This document shows positions 35,223 through 47,410 of a stretch of 64,000 bases of DNA, in pieces. This DNA is from Macrobrachium rosenbergii (taxonomy: Eukaryota > Arthropoda > Malacostraca > Decapoda > Palaemonidae). Position numbers and translations under genes: made by a program. The notes beneath the pieces were generated by a model, which saw only the letters and a list, made by a program, of their open reading frames with translations, was not told where the DNA came from and did not search any database. How positions within the stretch are numbered: position 1 is the first letter of the stretch; the number at the start of each line of letters is the position of its first letter. Location: contig NC_089781.1 of the NCBI RefSeq assembly GCF_040412425.1, positions 52,323,727 to 52,387,726 on the forward strand. The letters run 5' to 3'.

Positions 35223-38200
35223 TACAATGGAACATAAATGGTCTACAGACCAGATTACATTTGGGAGAAATACAACGATTACTAAAGGAATATGAGCCAA
35301 TGATACTATGTTTACAACATGTCAACAAAACAATATCAACAATAGGTAAATATACCTTAGTATCTACATCTAGAGAAGAAGAAGGAAATTTAGGTACTGC
35401 TATATATGTACATAACAAAGTATGTTATGACAGAGTACCTGTAAATTTTACTGACTTGCAAATATCAAGTATTAAAATACGAATAAAAAACGATAATTAC
35501 ATAATTTATAACATATATAACCAACCTAATAAAAGTTATGACATTGATAAACTTAAAGATTTACTTAACAATACCAAGGAACCTACATTAATAGTAGGTG
35601 ATTTTAACGCTCACAACCCAATATGGGACTGTCATTGTACAAACTCAAATAGAACAGGTAGTAAAATAGAAGAGTTCATGGATTCAAACGACATGTGCTG
35701 TATAAATGATGACGAAATTAGCACATATTTTTCAAAAGCACATGGAACATTTTCCTCAGTAGACTTAACTTATGTACGACAAGCATAGTTGACAGATTGG
35801 ATTGGAATACAGTTGATGACTTGCACACCAGTGATCATTTCCCAATATTAATTTCCTTATTGCAAAATAATCCTGCAAAACATGCCCCCCTATATAACAT
35901 TTATAAAGCAGATTGGGAGCGATATGAAATGCACACTAGAAATATCCCACAATTTGAATATTTAAGAGACCATAATGAAACTAATAAATTTCTTGTTGAT
36001 TTCATTAAAAATGCTGCTGATAAAGCAATACAAAGTCAAAGCCCCATCCAACAAAACACAAAGTTCCCTGGTGGTCTGATGAGTTAACAGAATTAATAAA
36101 TATAAAACACTCAATAGGGAGATGATTAGATAATTTGAATAGAAAGTTCAATAAAATGAATAAAAATATACCGATATTAAAAAGAACTTTACAAAAAATG
36201 ACTGTGTTATTACTAGAAAGTGATACATTAAAACCTGTATACAACAAAATATCTGCAAAATTTAAAAAGGAAGTAATTCAAGGAAGAATCATTTCATGGA
36301 GGAAATACATATCAGATCTCTCTAATTATGCTCCCATACAAAAAATATGGGAAAAATTCAAGAAAATAAATGGTACCCATGTCAAACCACCTAGACATGC
36401 CATATTAAAAGATGGGAAAAGAATGCTTGATCTAAAAGAAACAAGTAATATAATGGGAGAAAATTTAGCAAATGTAAGTAGTGATAAGAATTTAGATGAA
36501 CACTTCCGCACAAAAAAAAAATAATAAATAGAATTAATAAAAATAAATATTGAAACAATAGAAGATATATATTATAATAGAAAATTTAGTATGTCAGAGT
36601 TGGAATATGCTCTCTCGAACAGCAATAAATCTGCTCCTAGAGGTGACAATATTTGTTTTGAGATGATCAGCCACTTAGCACCTTTGGCAAAGTCATACTT
36701 ATTAGAGTTTTATAATCATTTATGGCTTCGAAATTTATTTCCAGATGAATGGTGTAAAGCTATAATAATTCCTATCCCCAAACCTGGAAAGGATCCCAGT
36801 AATGTAAATAATTACAGACCAATTTCTTTAACAAGCTGCTTATGCAAATTGTTAGAGAAAATGGTAAATGCTCGACTAACATGGCACATTCGAGAAAATA
36901 AAATTTTAACTCCCACTCAGTTTGGGTCACAGTGTAACAGATCTACATTAGATTCTCTCTGTACTTAGAATACCATACGTTTAGAGGTTTTGAACGAAAA
37001 CAAATTACTGTAGCTGTCTTTTTTGACGTTGAAAAAGCATACGATACTACATGCAGGTATGCTATATTAAAAACTTTACAAAACAACAACATTCGTGGAC
37101 ATTTACCTAGGTTTATACAGAAATTTTTGACAAACCGCAATTTTCAGGTGAGAATTGATGATGATCTGCCTAGAACATATCCACTTGAAAATGGTGTTCC
37201 ACAGGGAAGAGTCCTTAGTGGCACACTGTTTACTTTAGCAATTAATGATATCAGTAAAAATCTACCTATTGGCATTAAAAGTAACCTGTACATGGATGTT
37301 TTGCCATATATTATTCAGCATCCCGAATAAAACATGCAGAACGAATCATTAATAAAAGCATAGTAAAAATAGATGAATGGGCCTCATCTGTAGGCTTTAA
37401 ATTTTCCATAGATAAAAGTCGAGCAATCATGTTTTATAAAAATAAAAAGTGGAAAAAAGGTGAAGAAATAGATTTAAAAATCAGAAACCATACTATACCA
37501 ATTGGCCAAACAGCAAAATTTTTGGGATTAGTATTTGATACCCACTTGAACTGGAGAGCCCACATTACATATATAAAATCTAAAAGTAAAAGAGCGGCCC
37601 GAGGTTAAATCTAATTAGAAAACTATCGAACACTACTTGGGGAGCCGATAGACATACCCTTACTGTACTTTATAAAGTAACAATTCTGTCCATCATTGAT
37701 TATGGAAGCAAAGTATATGGCTCGGCATCTGACGCAGTGCTGAAAATGTTAGACCCTGTTCACAATGAAGGCCTTAGAATATGCTCAGAAGCCTTTAGAT
37801 CATCACCAAAATCATCATTACAAGTTGAATGTGGTGAACTAAAGTTTGTCTCTCCATAGAGAGCTAGTAACAATGAAAAGTGCTTTAAGAATTCAAACTA
37901 GTGATTCTCAACCAAAAAATTATTTGAATTAAGAGATGTATTTATAAACAACCATCCACCACCTTTCCCAATTAGAGCTAGAAGATTGTTTGAGTCGCTG
38001 AATATAAATATACAAGTGCCTTTAATAGTAAAATCACCTCCTCCCTGGACAATGAATAAAATGAGAATTTGCACACACCTCAAGTATTTATCAAAAAGTA
38101 ACTCATATACACCAGAACACCTTAGACAGCATACAATAGAGCATATAAACCGAAAAGGTCCACATTACGCAATATATACAGATGGTTCTAAATCAGAACC

Positions 38201-38984
38201 CGGAGTAGGATATGCTGCAGTGTCCCAAGACAAAACTTATCAGTTCTCTCTTCCTAATAATGCTTCCATATTTACAGCAGAATTGTATGGAATTGCATCA
38301 GCTATAAAGATAATTAAAGAATCATCATTCAATAATTTTGTGATTTTCAGTGATTCAAGAAATGCTATAGAAGCTATTCAAAGTTACAAATCAAAAAATA
38401 ATATAGTACAACAAATTAAATTATATATCCATAAATTATATAATAATGGAAAAAATTTAGAAATATGTTGGATCCCTGTCCATGTAGGAATCAAAGGAAA
38501 TGAAGATGCAGACAAAGCAGCTAAAGCAGCAACTCACATGACGAGATCAAATGTGAATATCCCTGTCACTGATTATGTAACTCACATAAAAATGGGTATC
38601 ATAAATAAATGGCAATATATATGGGATGAAGAACCTGCAAGTAATAAATTGAAAGAAGTAAAACCTAATGTTAAAAAATGGAGTTTATCATATCAGAGAG
38701 AGAGACTCGCACAAGTAATTTTAACACGTCTCTGAATAGGCCATACTCGTCTGACACATGGGCACTTAATGAGCAGCCCACATGGCCCGGCTCCCGAGTG
38801 CTCAGAATGCAGAGTAATAATAACAGTCAGACATGTGTTATGCAAATGTCCAAAGTATTACCAACAATGAATGTTTACTTTTGGAAATAGATCAATGAAA
38901 GAAATTTTGTCAGAATCTTTCACATTTTTAGTCATTCCAATTTTGATGTTCTTGAAGAACTGTAATTTAATTAATAAAATATAA
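35223..38984 (+). pseudogene. LINE-A ORF2, copy A2
   Basis: The endonuclease is open at 35261-35788 with LIVGDFNAHNPIWDC, then 35797-36087 with SDHFPIL. RT is split at 36135-36524, 36591-36968 and 37127-37330. A one-base loss after TACATGGATG (37289-37298) shifts the frame inside the YMDD box, and VPQGS has become VPQGR. RNase H is intact at 37986-38735 (YTDGSKSEPG, TAEL, SDSR, GNEDADKAA). The C-terminal Cys motif region follows, ending at a TAA at 38982. About nine lesions; inactive. Confidence 0.85.
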
Positions 38985-39367
38985 AAATAAGTAAATAATA
39001 AAAGCATGAAAACCCTTTTAACATTTGTTGAATTTTACAAAAAAGAGAAAAATTTTAAAATTTTGCTTAATTTATATTCTGAATTTTAATGTACCGTTTT
39101 AGTATGTATGTAAGGAAGTCTGAGTAAATGTATTTATTGTATGTATGTGTTTCAGTATGAGAGGATATGCCTATGTGCAGTTTTTAATTTCATTTTAATT
39201 CATTCATCATTGTACTGAATGATCTATTGGGTCCCAGCACTTGGCCTCAGGCCCTGACCTAGTATTTTAATCAAATCCTTAGGGCCAGCCCTATGAGAGC
39301 TGAAAGTCAGCTCAGTGGTCTTGTTAAACTACTTTAATAATAATATAATAATAATAATAATAATAAT

Positions 39368-39879
39368 GAATTCACAAAAATTGCAATGGGTTGTCGCTCC
39401 CAACAACGACATTCTGACACTAGTTTCAGAGCACTCAACATTTTTTCTTGAACTCTACTCCTGACCATGGGCTGCATGACCAAAGTTCTTCATTTCTCTC
39501 TCTTAGACAGTAGATGAAGGTCAAGAGAGAGATGATCCAGTTAGTTCTTTCAACAATTCTCCAGGGCGATTGGATAGGAGCTTGGACATGCAGGGAGCAC
39601 TATTCCAGATCCATGTTCAAACCCCAGAGAGTTTTTTAGTTCTGCCTTTTGGGACAGGGCTTCCCAATTGGGAGTCTTTGCTTCGACACCCCGATTACTA
39701 GCTCTTCCTACATTTGTCTCTCCCTTTTGTCTGGACATTACTTCAGTCTTTACATGTTGACTGACTTCATTATCTTCAACAAGAAAATGGGCTCAAGGCT
39801 CTTAAATAACCTTCACCGAAAGGGAAACACAGTTGGACACCTCTGTATTGTTCCAATAGGCCAATTTCAGTTTCTCTAG
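39368..39879. other. DIRS-like internal sequence after A2, unassigned
   Basis: About 500 bp of DIRS-like interior with no clear domain. It probably belongs to the RT region by position, since RNase H-like and recombinase-like remnants follow to the right. Confidence 0.4.
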
Positions 39880-41430
39880 TCAGATTTCCAGTGGTGGCTG
39901 TCTGAACATAACGTGTATTACAATTCCTTCTTCTGCTGAGCTTAGTTCTAGTCTTCTTCTCAGCACCTCAGATATAAAACAAAAGAGCCTATTTGAAGAA
40001 CCAGGGAAGATGTGCAGGACTTGGTCCCCAAGAAGAATGGAACCTCACTTTTGCTTTGGAGAGCTAAAGTGTTTCTCTTATGACCCTAGTACTGCTCAAC
40101 CCTAGGTCTGTGGTAGTGTGTTTGGATTAGACCTCAGTCCTAACACATCTACTTAAATAGGGAAGCTGGATCCAGCGTTTCCTCTCAACCAATCAGCAGA
40201 GTTCTTCCTCTGTTGACAGATCAGTCAAGTCTTCTAGTCATTTGATTTATTCAGGAACTAAGCGTTGAAGGACGTACTGGGCCGTCAGAAGCTTGTCCTT
40301 CCCATCATGGCCTTTTGATCCCCTGAGTTGTCAGAATCTCTTCATTGTATGAAGCAAGCCAACCTTAGACCTGTTTGCCTCTTCAAGGAACCTTCTATGT
40401 GGTCGAGGAAGCCCTGAACAGTCTCAGGCTTAGTTTCCAGTTACTGGTTGACTGTTGAAGACCTCATTTGTAAAACTCTGTCTTCTCAAAGGAAACCTAG
40501 CTTCAGATACTACCAGAGGTCTCTCTTGCCTAGACAGACCATAGGATTGTCTGCCAAATGTCTTTTGACATTGCAGAGATATTACAAGACTCAGAAGTCA
40601 CCCTCCCAGCTCCAGACTTATGGTCTTGAAATTCCAAAACTTCAAGACTCTTTGACTGGCATGAAGAAGATCTAGATTCCTCTTTGTTTCTGATTCTAAA
40701 ATCTCACTTTCTCTGATCTATACTTATCTCTGGTTAAGCACAGAAATCTGGGTCTTTTATCTTCTCAGAGACCTCATAAGCCTTTTTCACACCCAGCTAG
40801 GAAGCAAGAGGTGTATTATCCTCTTTTTTTCCTTTGATTTTAGCCAAGAACGAGGCTCCATCCAAGACCTATATGCATTCTTTCTCCCTTACGGCATGCT
40901 TGGCTTCTAGGAGCACCAGCCAGCTCCTGAATCCCTAACTCACCTGGTGTCCAGCTCGCCTGACACCAGCTGCAACCTGGCGTCAGCGCATGCTCCAAGC
41001 ACTCAGGAGCGCTCACCAGCTCTGAGGGAAAGAATGAACTCAGTCCAATTGGAGTTTTTTAGGTATTTACCTGTACAGGACTTGATAATCTAGAGGGCTT
41101 TCTTGTCCTTTGATGTTTGGTCAAGAACCCCTCTCCCTTGGATTAAGATCGCATTGTCCTTCATCCTTAAGAGAATTTCTGAAACTCTCAGATTCAGAAG
41201 AACAACTTTGCCTTCTTTTAGTGAAAGCTAAGGTTATCTGAGCAGCCTCTACTTCTTTAGCTTTCAGCTTTCAGGCACATATGTTCCTTACTTCCATTTG
41301 GCATCAGCGTACTGGAAGCATATCGTCCTTTACTTCTCACAGGCACGTATGGCCATTACTTTCATTCTGCATCGACCTACTGAAAGTATAATTGTCCTTC
41401 ACATCTCACTGTCTTAAGAAGTGAAACCTG
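39880..41430 (+). pseudogene. DIRS-like RT/RNase H and tyrosine recombinase remnants
   Basis: Scattered short matches to DIRS Pol lie in the right order. FQWWLSEHNV at about 39886 resembles the end of RT. LDLFASSRN at about 40368 resembles the DLFAS motif of the RNase H region. A recombinase N-terminal-like frame, KPSFRYYQRSLL, lies at 40448-40675. Near 41220-41330, KAKV..AASTSLAF followed by AYWKH in a shifted frame resembles the C-terminal catalytic part of DIRS recombinases. All are separated by stops. Each match alone is weak; order and the flanking ITR/ICR make the call. Confidence 0.45.
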
Positions 41431-41459
41431 AACTTCTAGCTCTAGTGTTACCCAGTTCT

Positions 41460-41800
41460 TCGGGCGCCAGCTACAGTCTGTTGCCAGCTTTAGAGTTTCC
41501 AGAGCCTCGAGCTGCTAGCTTGCCTGGCAGCCAGCTCTACTGGTGCCTGCTACAAGTCTGGCCCCAGCTATAGAACCCCCAGGGCTTCGGGGTTCCCTAG
41601 TGCTCAGCTTGCCTGGCACCAGCTACAGTCTGGCGCCAACTTTAGAGCTTAAGGCTTTCGTGATCTTCCAGCTGGTCGGCTGGCACCCAGCTCGCTTGGT
41701 GCCAGCTACAGTCTGGCACCAGTGATATTTATCCCAATGGTGGATCTTCCACAGCTCACCTTGCGCCAACTCCAGACTGGCGCCAGCTAAGTAAGATGTA
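41460..41800 (+). repeat. Degenerate CCAGCT-rich tandem repeats
   Basis: Phrases such as GGCGCCAGCTACAGTCTG, GCTTGCCTGGCACCAGCT and CTTTAGAG recur three or four times with a period of roughly 100-115 bp. Earlier, weaker relatives lie at 40920-41010. They are GC-rich compared with the surroundings. They lie between the recombinase remnant and the right end of the DIRS-like element. Confidence 0.55.
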
Positions 41801-42359
41801 AATTCTGCAGTACCACAGGATAGGTGACTGGCATGGTATGACAGGGCAGGGTCCATAAGATTTTCTCCTAACTCTCTCATCACCTTCTGGTGAGGTATAG
41901 TGTTTTTTAATAGCCAGGAGGTACAAAGTACCTGGAGCACCCATCACTCTCAATGGTTGGGTTGTGGTGTTATTTCAGTGTAGGTGACAGTGTAATAATT
42001 TTAAACGTTGGTACTGTGCCCAGGGCAAGGAGCACCTATTAAAGTTTTTGGGTATTGGATAACTCCTTTTCTGCATAATGACTGATGCTTTGGCAGCCAG
42101 TGGAGTACTGCCTTCACTACAAAGCTACCACTTAAGTAGAGGCGACCCTTGAAGGAGCCAAAGATTTACGCCACTACAGGTTAAGTTGAGCATCAACCAG
42201 TTGCAGTTTTAATACTGCAGGCTCTCAAACTAATAAGGAACGACAAGACTTTGTATTCAATACTAGCAACTTTTCTATTTCAGATTCATTACATGACTTA
42301 ATGATTTTGGAGTAGAATACTATGTCCATGTATCCCACCTTCTGTCAATGTGGGATCCA

Positions 42360-42447
42360 GCTATGTAATTATTTGGTAAGTTACTTTTATAAAAATGACA
42401 TTTTGTAATAATATAAAGATTTATATATACTTACCAAGTAATTACAG
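42360..42447 (+). repeat. DIRS internal complementary region (ICR)
   Basis: The left part, GCTATGTAATTATTTGGTAA continuing to GTTACTT, is the reverse complement of the outer left ITR (29830-29866). The right part, from AAAATGACATTTT to TACTTACCAAGTAATTAC, is the reverse complement of the outer right ITR (about 42619-42672). The two parts abut. This is the arrangement that lets DIRS cDNA be completed and circularised, and it is the strongest evidence for the class assignment. Confidence 0.75.
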
Positions 42448-42490
42448 AATCAGAGCCCACCCTCCTCCCCTCTGATGGACATAAGGCATA

Positions 42491-42672
42491 AAACGAATGA
42501 GAATTGCTTGCTAGGTCGTTCCAATATTCCATTAGTGGGACAGGCTGATCACCTACACAAACTATACTGAAACGCTACCCACGAAATTTTGAATCTAAGG
42601 TGCCGTTAAGTGGAAACTATAGCTATGTAATTACTTGGTAAGTATATATAAAACTTTTAGTATAAAAATGTC
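42491..42672 (+). repeat. Right inverted terminal repeat of DIRS-like element
   Basis: Reverse complement of the left ITR, ending CTTGGTAAGTATATATAAAA and an AT-rich outer extension (AAAATGTC). LINE-B copy B3 resumes at 42673 with ATTTTACACTGCAGGAACTC. Confidence 0.8.
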
Positions 42673-44315
42673 ATTTTACACTGCAGGAACTCAAAGATGC
42701 CTTGCAGAATACCAAACCATCAGCTGCTGATGAAGATAAAGTACTCCATGAAATGCTGAAACATCTCCCAGGAAAGTCAAAGAAATTTCTTTTAGATATA
42801 ATAAATGAAATCTGGGAAACTGGTAGTATTCCTAAGAGCTGGAAATTATCATTAATCCTCCCTATGAAAAAACCAAACAAGGATCCTGCTTTACCCAGCA
42901 GCTACAGACCAGTAGCTCTCACCTGTTGTATTTGGAAGCTGATGGAAAAGATGATTAACACCAGAGTTGTGTGGCACTTAGAAACAAATAAATTGCTTTC
43001 TCCATTCCAGTTTGGCTTTACGAAAAGTAGATCTACTCGTACTTTAGACCCCTTGCTCAGGCTCTCAAATACAACAAGGTTTTGCTTAACAGAGCCAAAC
43101 AATAGGAGTTTTCTTTGATTTGGAAAAGGCATGTGAAGCCACATGGCGTTATGGCATTATAAAAAAGTTGTATAAGATGGGCGTTAAAGGAAAAATGATC
43201 AGATTTATAAATTCGTTTTTATCTGAAAGATATATAAAGGTAAGAGTTTGGAATCATGTACCACGACCTTCCTTACAAGAAGAGGGAGTTCCTCAGGGTA
43301 GTGTCCTTAGTGCCACCCTCTTTGCTGTTGACATTAATGGAATATTAGAAAAGATATCGTCACCAGTAAAAGGCTTTGTATTTGCAGATGATTTGGCTCT
43401 GTACTGAACAGGATATGATGCAGCATCTACTAGCAGGTTCATGCAAAGAGCCATCGATAAAATAAGCAAGTCGGCTAATGAGGAAGGACTTTGATTTTCT
43501 GAATCTAAAACTGTCGGTGTTTGGTTCTGCAGACTCCGAACTAAGGAAGCCATTCCAGCTCTTCCCTTAAATGCAATTATTTTACCTTACTCTACTGAAG
43601 TAAAATTTTTAGGAATGGTATTTGATGAAAAGCTCACTTGGTATAATCATATTGACCAGTTAAAAAGTGAAATTGAAGAGATCACTAAATATTTTAAAAG
43701 TATCTAATTTTAATTAGGGTGCTGATAAGAAATTGTTGTTAAGGCTTTATAGTGCAGTACTTTTATCTAAGTTAGACTATGGCTGCCAGGTATACTCATC
43801 TGCGTCAAAGACTAAACTTAAGGAATTGGACACTGCATAATATGGGGCTAAGGGTCTGTAATGGAGCTTTTAGAATTTCACCCATTGAAAGTATGTATGT
43901 AGACTCCCATCAGCTACCACTGGATTTGAGGAGGCATGAGCTAGGTCTGAGACACACAGTGTGTCTGGAAAGCTCAAAGGAAAATCCTTATTTTGAGACC
44001 TTAAAACAGTCTGTCTTAAGTCTTTTTAGATCTGGATCTTCAATACCATTTCAAATCAGACAGCTGTGTGAACTGGAGGATGAAAGCATAAAAACGCAGA
44101 AGATCCTACAGGTGAAACATCCTGCTATCCCTCCATGGTTTATTCCAGCAACAGATGTCTGCAGTAAAGAGACAAAGAAGAAAAATGTCTGGCAAAAAAG
44201 TTAGAAACAAGTTTTGGAGCATGATGAAAAGCATATAAATGACAGGAAAATCATACTGATGGATCAAAATCCAAGGTGGAGTAGGATATGCAGTGGTATG
44301 TAAGTGAAATCTTTA
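42673..44315 (+). pseudogene. LINE-B ORF2, RT to RNase H start (copy B3)
   Basis: Picks up B3 ORF2 exactly where 29826 left off (LQELKDALQNTKPS). RT is open at 42702-43118 (YRPVALTCCIWKLMEKM, FQFGFTKSRSTRTLDPLL) and 43120-43407 (VPQGSVLSATLF, then FADDLALY, where the usual FVDD has become FADD). The thumb region continues in broken frames to 44204. RNase H begins near 44250 and is cut by the mariner insertion at a TA at 44314-44315. It continues at 52172. Confidence 0.8.
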
Positions 44316-44405
44316 ACAAGGTGTTTCAGTGTTCAAACTTTACTCTGCAGCATAAACCAAAATTGATAGGGACAAAAACAAAAGTAATTCAGAACAGGTA
44401 CTTAT

Positions 44406-44999
44406 TTAAGTTTCTCTGAAAAATTTAATATTTTGTGAAGCCTCCATCTGTCTGCAAGCACAGCCTGCATTCTTGAGGGTATGATTTCTGCAAATCACAA
44501 AAAAATGAGACTCAAACTCCATTTCCCTGAGCACAATCACCTCTTTGCAGGTCATCCAGGTTTGTAAACCATCATAGTTCACTGTGCGTGCTTCAACACG
44601 ATCCTTTAAGATATTACCAATGTTTTCACACATTAAAGTCAGGGGAGCTACCTGGAAATTCACTTGACAAAAAGAAATCGTTACTACTGTTTCGAAACAG
44701 CTCCTGTGTCTGAAGAGCCTTGAAACATGGTGCCTTAACATGCAAAAATGTGACTCCTTCAACAGATAACACATTCTCAGGATCTTTGAGGAAAGGAAAT
44801 ATTCCACCAGTAAGCAGAGTTTCTCTGAATTATTTGCCATTCCATGACTGTCCTTTTTCTTTGATGATCCACATTAACCATTTGGCTGTGAAACAGAAAA
44901 ATTCCCAAACATTCAGGAAATTTCACAACTTGGCGATAGCGCATGTCATCGCTGATATCATCCAACTTTGTAGCCCAAATAATGTCATTTTTATGATTT
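44406..44999 (-). pseudogene. Mariner transposase, C-terminal part
   Basis: The catalytic half of a DDE/D transposase, read on the minus strand in several shifted frames. IWATKLDD lies just inside the A3 junction, then an APCFKA motif at the place of the usual D-N-A-P-C-H block (the aspartate is not visible). SPDFN followed by NIGNILKDRVE lies near 44590-44640, where the last catalytic D/E is expected. Frame changes at about 44770-44860 and a lost catalytic residue make it inactive. Confidence 0.65.
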
Positions 45000-45003
45000 G
45001 GCT
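44993..45003 (+). repeat. Target-site duplication left of LINE-A copy A3
   Basis: ATGATTTGGCT is repeated exactly at 51483-51493 after the (TAA)n tail. It proves that A3 inserted into the mariner, and it fixes the first base of A3 at 45004. Confidence 0.9.
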
Positions 45004-45089
45004 CCCCCTCAATATGAGACCACCTTGACGTGGTGAGGGGCTCTTGAACCCCAGGAATTTGTTTCTGGGTTCGAGTCCAAGAGTCTCAT
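45004..45089 (+). ncRNA. HDV-like ribozyme, LINE-A copy A3
   Basis: P1 is CCCCTC (45005-45010) with GAGGGG (45035-45040). P2 is ATGAGAC (45014-45020) with GTCTCAT (45083-45089), a perfect 7-bp stem in which both strands differ from copy A2 (GGGAC/GTCCC), so the change is compensatory. P3 is ACC (45022-45024) with GGT (45032-45034), loop TTGACGT. P4 is formed by AACCCCAGGAA and its return strand. The junction CCAA (45077-45080) holds the candidate catalytic C. The core phrase resembles the Pr77/L1Tc ribozyme of trypanosomes as I recall it. Confidence 0.75.
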
Positions 45090-45786
45090 ATGCCATTGTA
45101 CATGGTTTTGGATTAGATTTGTGGAAATTTCCACTTTTGATAAAATTTGGTGGACCTGATAAATAGGAAAAGATATCATAGCTGGGAATGGGTTTATATC
45201 CGAAGCTAAATAGTACCATCATCTATCCGATAGTGTTCGGACCTGAGAGATATCAGGCGGAACTAATCTTTAGGGCTGGACCACGGATTCCAGGGGGGTC
45301 TGGTTCTAGGGATAGGACTCTCGGCATTCTATCCAGTTTGCCCATAACATGATTAGGGTGGGGATGATTGTATTCTTGAAATACTCTCAGTCCTAGCAAG
45401 CGGGTTTGGCTTACACTTGGGCCACTCTAATCATGTTGTGCCATCCCCTATGGGGTAGGGTAGGGACAAGTCATTTGGGAGTTGATTCTCACTTGTGCCA
45501 TTGGCGGAAGAATAAACCCCATGAAAGGCTGATGATATCTTTTTAAGGTTTTCAGGTTTATTTACTTTTTTTTTATTTTCTACTTCAGTCTTAATGCAAA
45601 GTTGTATTAATGATTTAAGTACCCCTGGACCCATTGATGGTAGCGACTCGGCACAGTTGACGACTGCAGGAACCTCCTCTGACAACTCTCTCTGGAAATC
45701 AGAAAAAAATACGAACATAATTACACTGGAGCCCTATGCTCCAATGAAAAACAAGCCAAAAAAAAAACAAATATCTTGACCCAACA

Positions 45787-47374
45787 TTGACCCACTTCGA
45801 CTCCCTCTTTGGGAGTGCAAGTTGGTCAAGATTCCTAACCTTAGAAACAGAGAAAAAAATATCGTCATTGAAACTAGAAAACTTCCTATTGAATCGACAT
45901 TCAACTACTGAAATGTCATTCAGACAAGTAAAAGAACAGATGTGGTTGATAGAAACCACTACAAGAAATCAATCGGAAAACTACTTAAATATAAAAAATA
46001 TTGATAATGTAAAAGTAAATATTAAAAAACATGACAATATGAACAGTGTACAGGGTACCATAGTACTCCCTGATAATGATGAACCAATAGAAAAGAAAAT
46101 ATTGCTAGATTCCCTTAAAAAAAAGGTACAACAATATACAAGACTGCGAAATTTACAACATAGCTAGTAGATGGAGTAATGAAAAAATACTAAGAATAGC
46201 AAAGATAAAATTTGAAGGCCATGAATTACCCATAAAAATAAAAATCTTAGGCCAAAGCAAAGAACTGAGACCGTATGTCCCAAAACCTCTACAGTGCCAA
46301 AACTGTAGTATGTATGGACATACAAGGAAAAAAATGCTGTAATACATCTGTATGTGCATACTGTGGATCTGACAAACATGCCACACAGTGGAGGTGTGGT
46401 GAACCAAAATGCGTGAACTGTGGACAAAATCACCATGCAAGATCTGAGGAATGTATGTATTATATATACAATACGGAATTGAAATTACTTCAGGAAAGGA
46501 TAGGAATGCCTATAAAAGAGGCCAAATTAAAATTAAAGGTTAGAAGAATGCATGATCCCGCTAAGAAACGAACTTTTTCTACAGCAATAAGATCAAACAA
46601 AGAAACAAAAACGGAAATAAATAAGAGTAACAAAACCCTGATAGATCAATCTCAAAGAAAAATAACCACTTTGCAAGAAGAAGCTAATATAGCAAAGGAC
46701 CAAGAAATGTATAAAACTCCTTGCTCAAATTCATTTGAGATATTAAGAGAAATAGAATCACTAGAAGACAATACAAGGACCACAGAAATATTAAAAGATA
46801 GTTATGGTGAATTAGAAACTAAAGAAAAAAAGAGACCTTTAGAGAGAACTCCACCCAAGACCAACAAAAGGCCAACTATTATTAGAGATATATCCATTAA
46901 AATAAGGCGGGAGACCCCAAGAAAGAACATAAACCAAATAATAAGAAAATACCTTTGTCTCCTAAAGTAATAATAAAACCAATAGAAACAGATACCCAGA
47001 ACACCAAAGAAATAGCAGAGGAACAACCCATTGACAATAATGATTATGGAATGGGAGAAGAGATTACCCCATCACCAACAATAGGTGCAGCAAGAGTAAA
47101 TGAAAAAATGACACACGAAAACACATGTGGATGTAATGAATGTTTCATTGAACTGTGCAACAAAAATGAAAGCATAACAAAAGACAGTTTAAGAAACACT
47201 ATACGAAATTTTATAAGTTACAGAAATAAAGAAACCACTAGTTTGGACACTCACGAAAAGGGCTGTATGTGCATTGGACACATAATGTCTTATAAAGAAA
47301 AACAAATAAATATTGTAAATAGGATTTTAGAAAAAATGCAAATTGATGATCCACAAAAAGAAAATAACACTTGA
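45787..47374 (+). pseudogene. LINE-A ORF1, copy A3
   Basis: The N-terminal block (THFDSLFGSASWSRFLTLE) and the MNSVQGTIVLPDN block are joined in one frame from 45787 to 46167, showing the true N-terminal layout. Knuckles lie near 46295-46455 (the first is disrupted by an insertion, then CAYCGSDKHATQWRC and CVNCGQNHHARSEEC). A charged region runs to 46970. A separate frame, 46955-47374, carries the C-terminal domain: CGCNECFIELC at about 47128 and HEKGCMCIGH at about 47250, then ILEKMQ. Three or four lesions. Confidence 0.8.
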
Positions 47375-47410
47375 ACACACTAACGTTATACTTTCAACAA
47401 TTATATTATA

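Larger units (their letters stand above)
32844..39367 (+). mobile_element. LINE-A copy A2, full length, inside the DIRS-like element
   Basis: Starts with CCCCCTC at 32844 and ends with an irregular (TAA)n tail to 39367. It contains the full 5' UTR, ORF1, ORF2 and a 3' UTR with the GGCCTCAGGCC and GAGCTGAAAGTCAGCTC hairpins. The flanks share only a weak match (TTGCA on both sides), so I do not claim a target duplication. It is very similar to copy A3, implying recent common ancestry. Confidence 0.85.
29827..42672 (+). mobile_element. DIRS1-like tyrosine-recombinase retrotransposon (decayed)
   Basis: About 12.8 kb including LINE-A copy A2, so about 6.3 kb by itself, which is a plausible DIRS size. 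Three diagnostic parts are visible: inverted terminal repeats (29827-29996 and 42491-42672), an internal complementary region (42360-42447) joining the complements of both outer ends, and decayed RT/RNase H and recombinase sequence to the left of it. No clear target duplication exists beyond a T-run, as expected for DIRS. It was inserted into ORF2 of B3. Coding regions are beyond repair and the Gag part is not recognised. Confidence 0.7.

Noticed and set aside
32820..39390. Target-site duplication for LINE-A copy A2
   Set aside because: The flanks share only TTGCA and loosely similar neighbours; not enough to call.
29820..42680. Ordinary DNA-transposon target duplication (ATTTTA) around the DIRS-like element
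   Set aside because: The match lies in a T-run already present in the target and can arise without duplication; the ICR favours a recombinase-type insertion.
45011..45090. tRNA gene reading of the LINE 5' end (GGTTCGAGTCC resembles a B box)
   Set aside because: No proper D arm or seven-base acceptor stem fits, the anticodon loop would have eight bases, and the P2 co-variation and strand order fit an HDV-like ribozyme much better.
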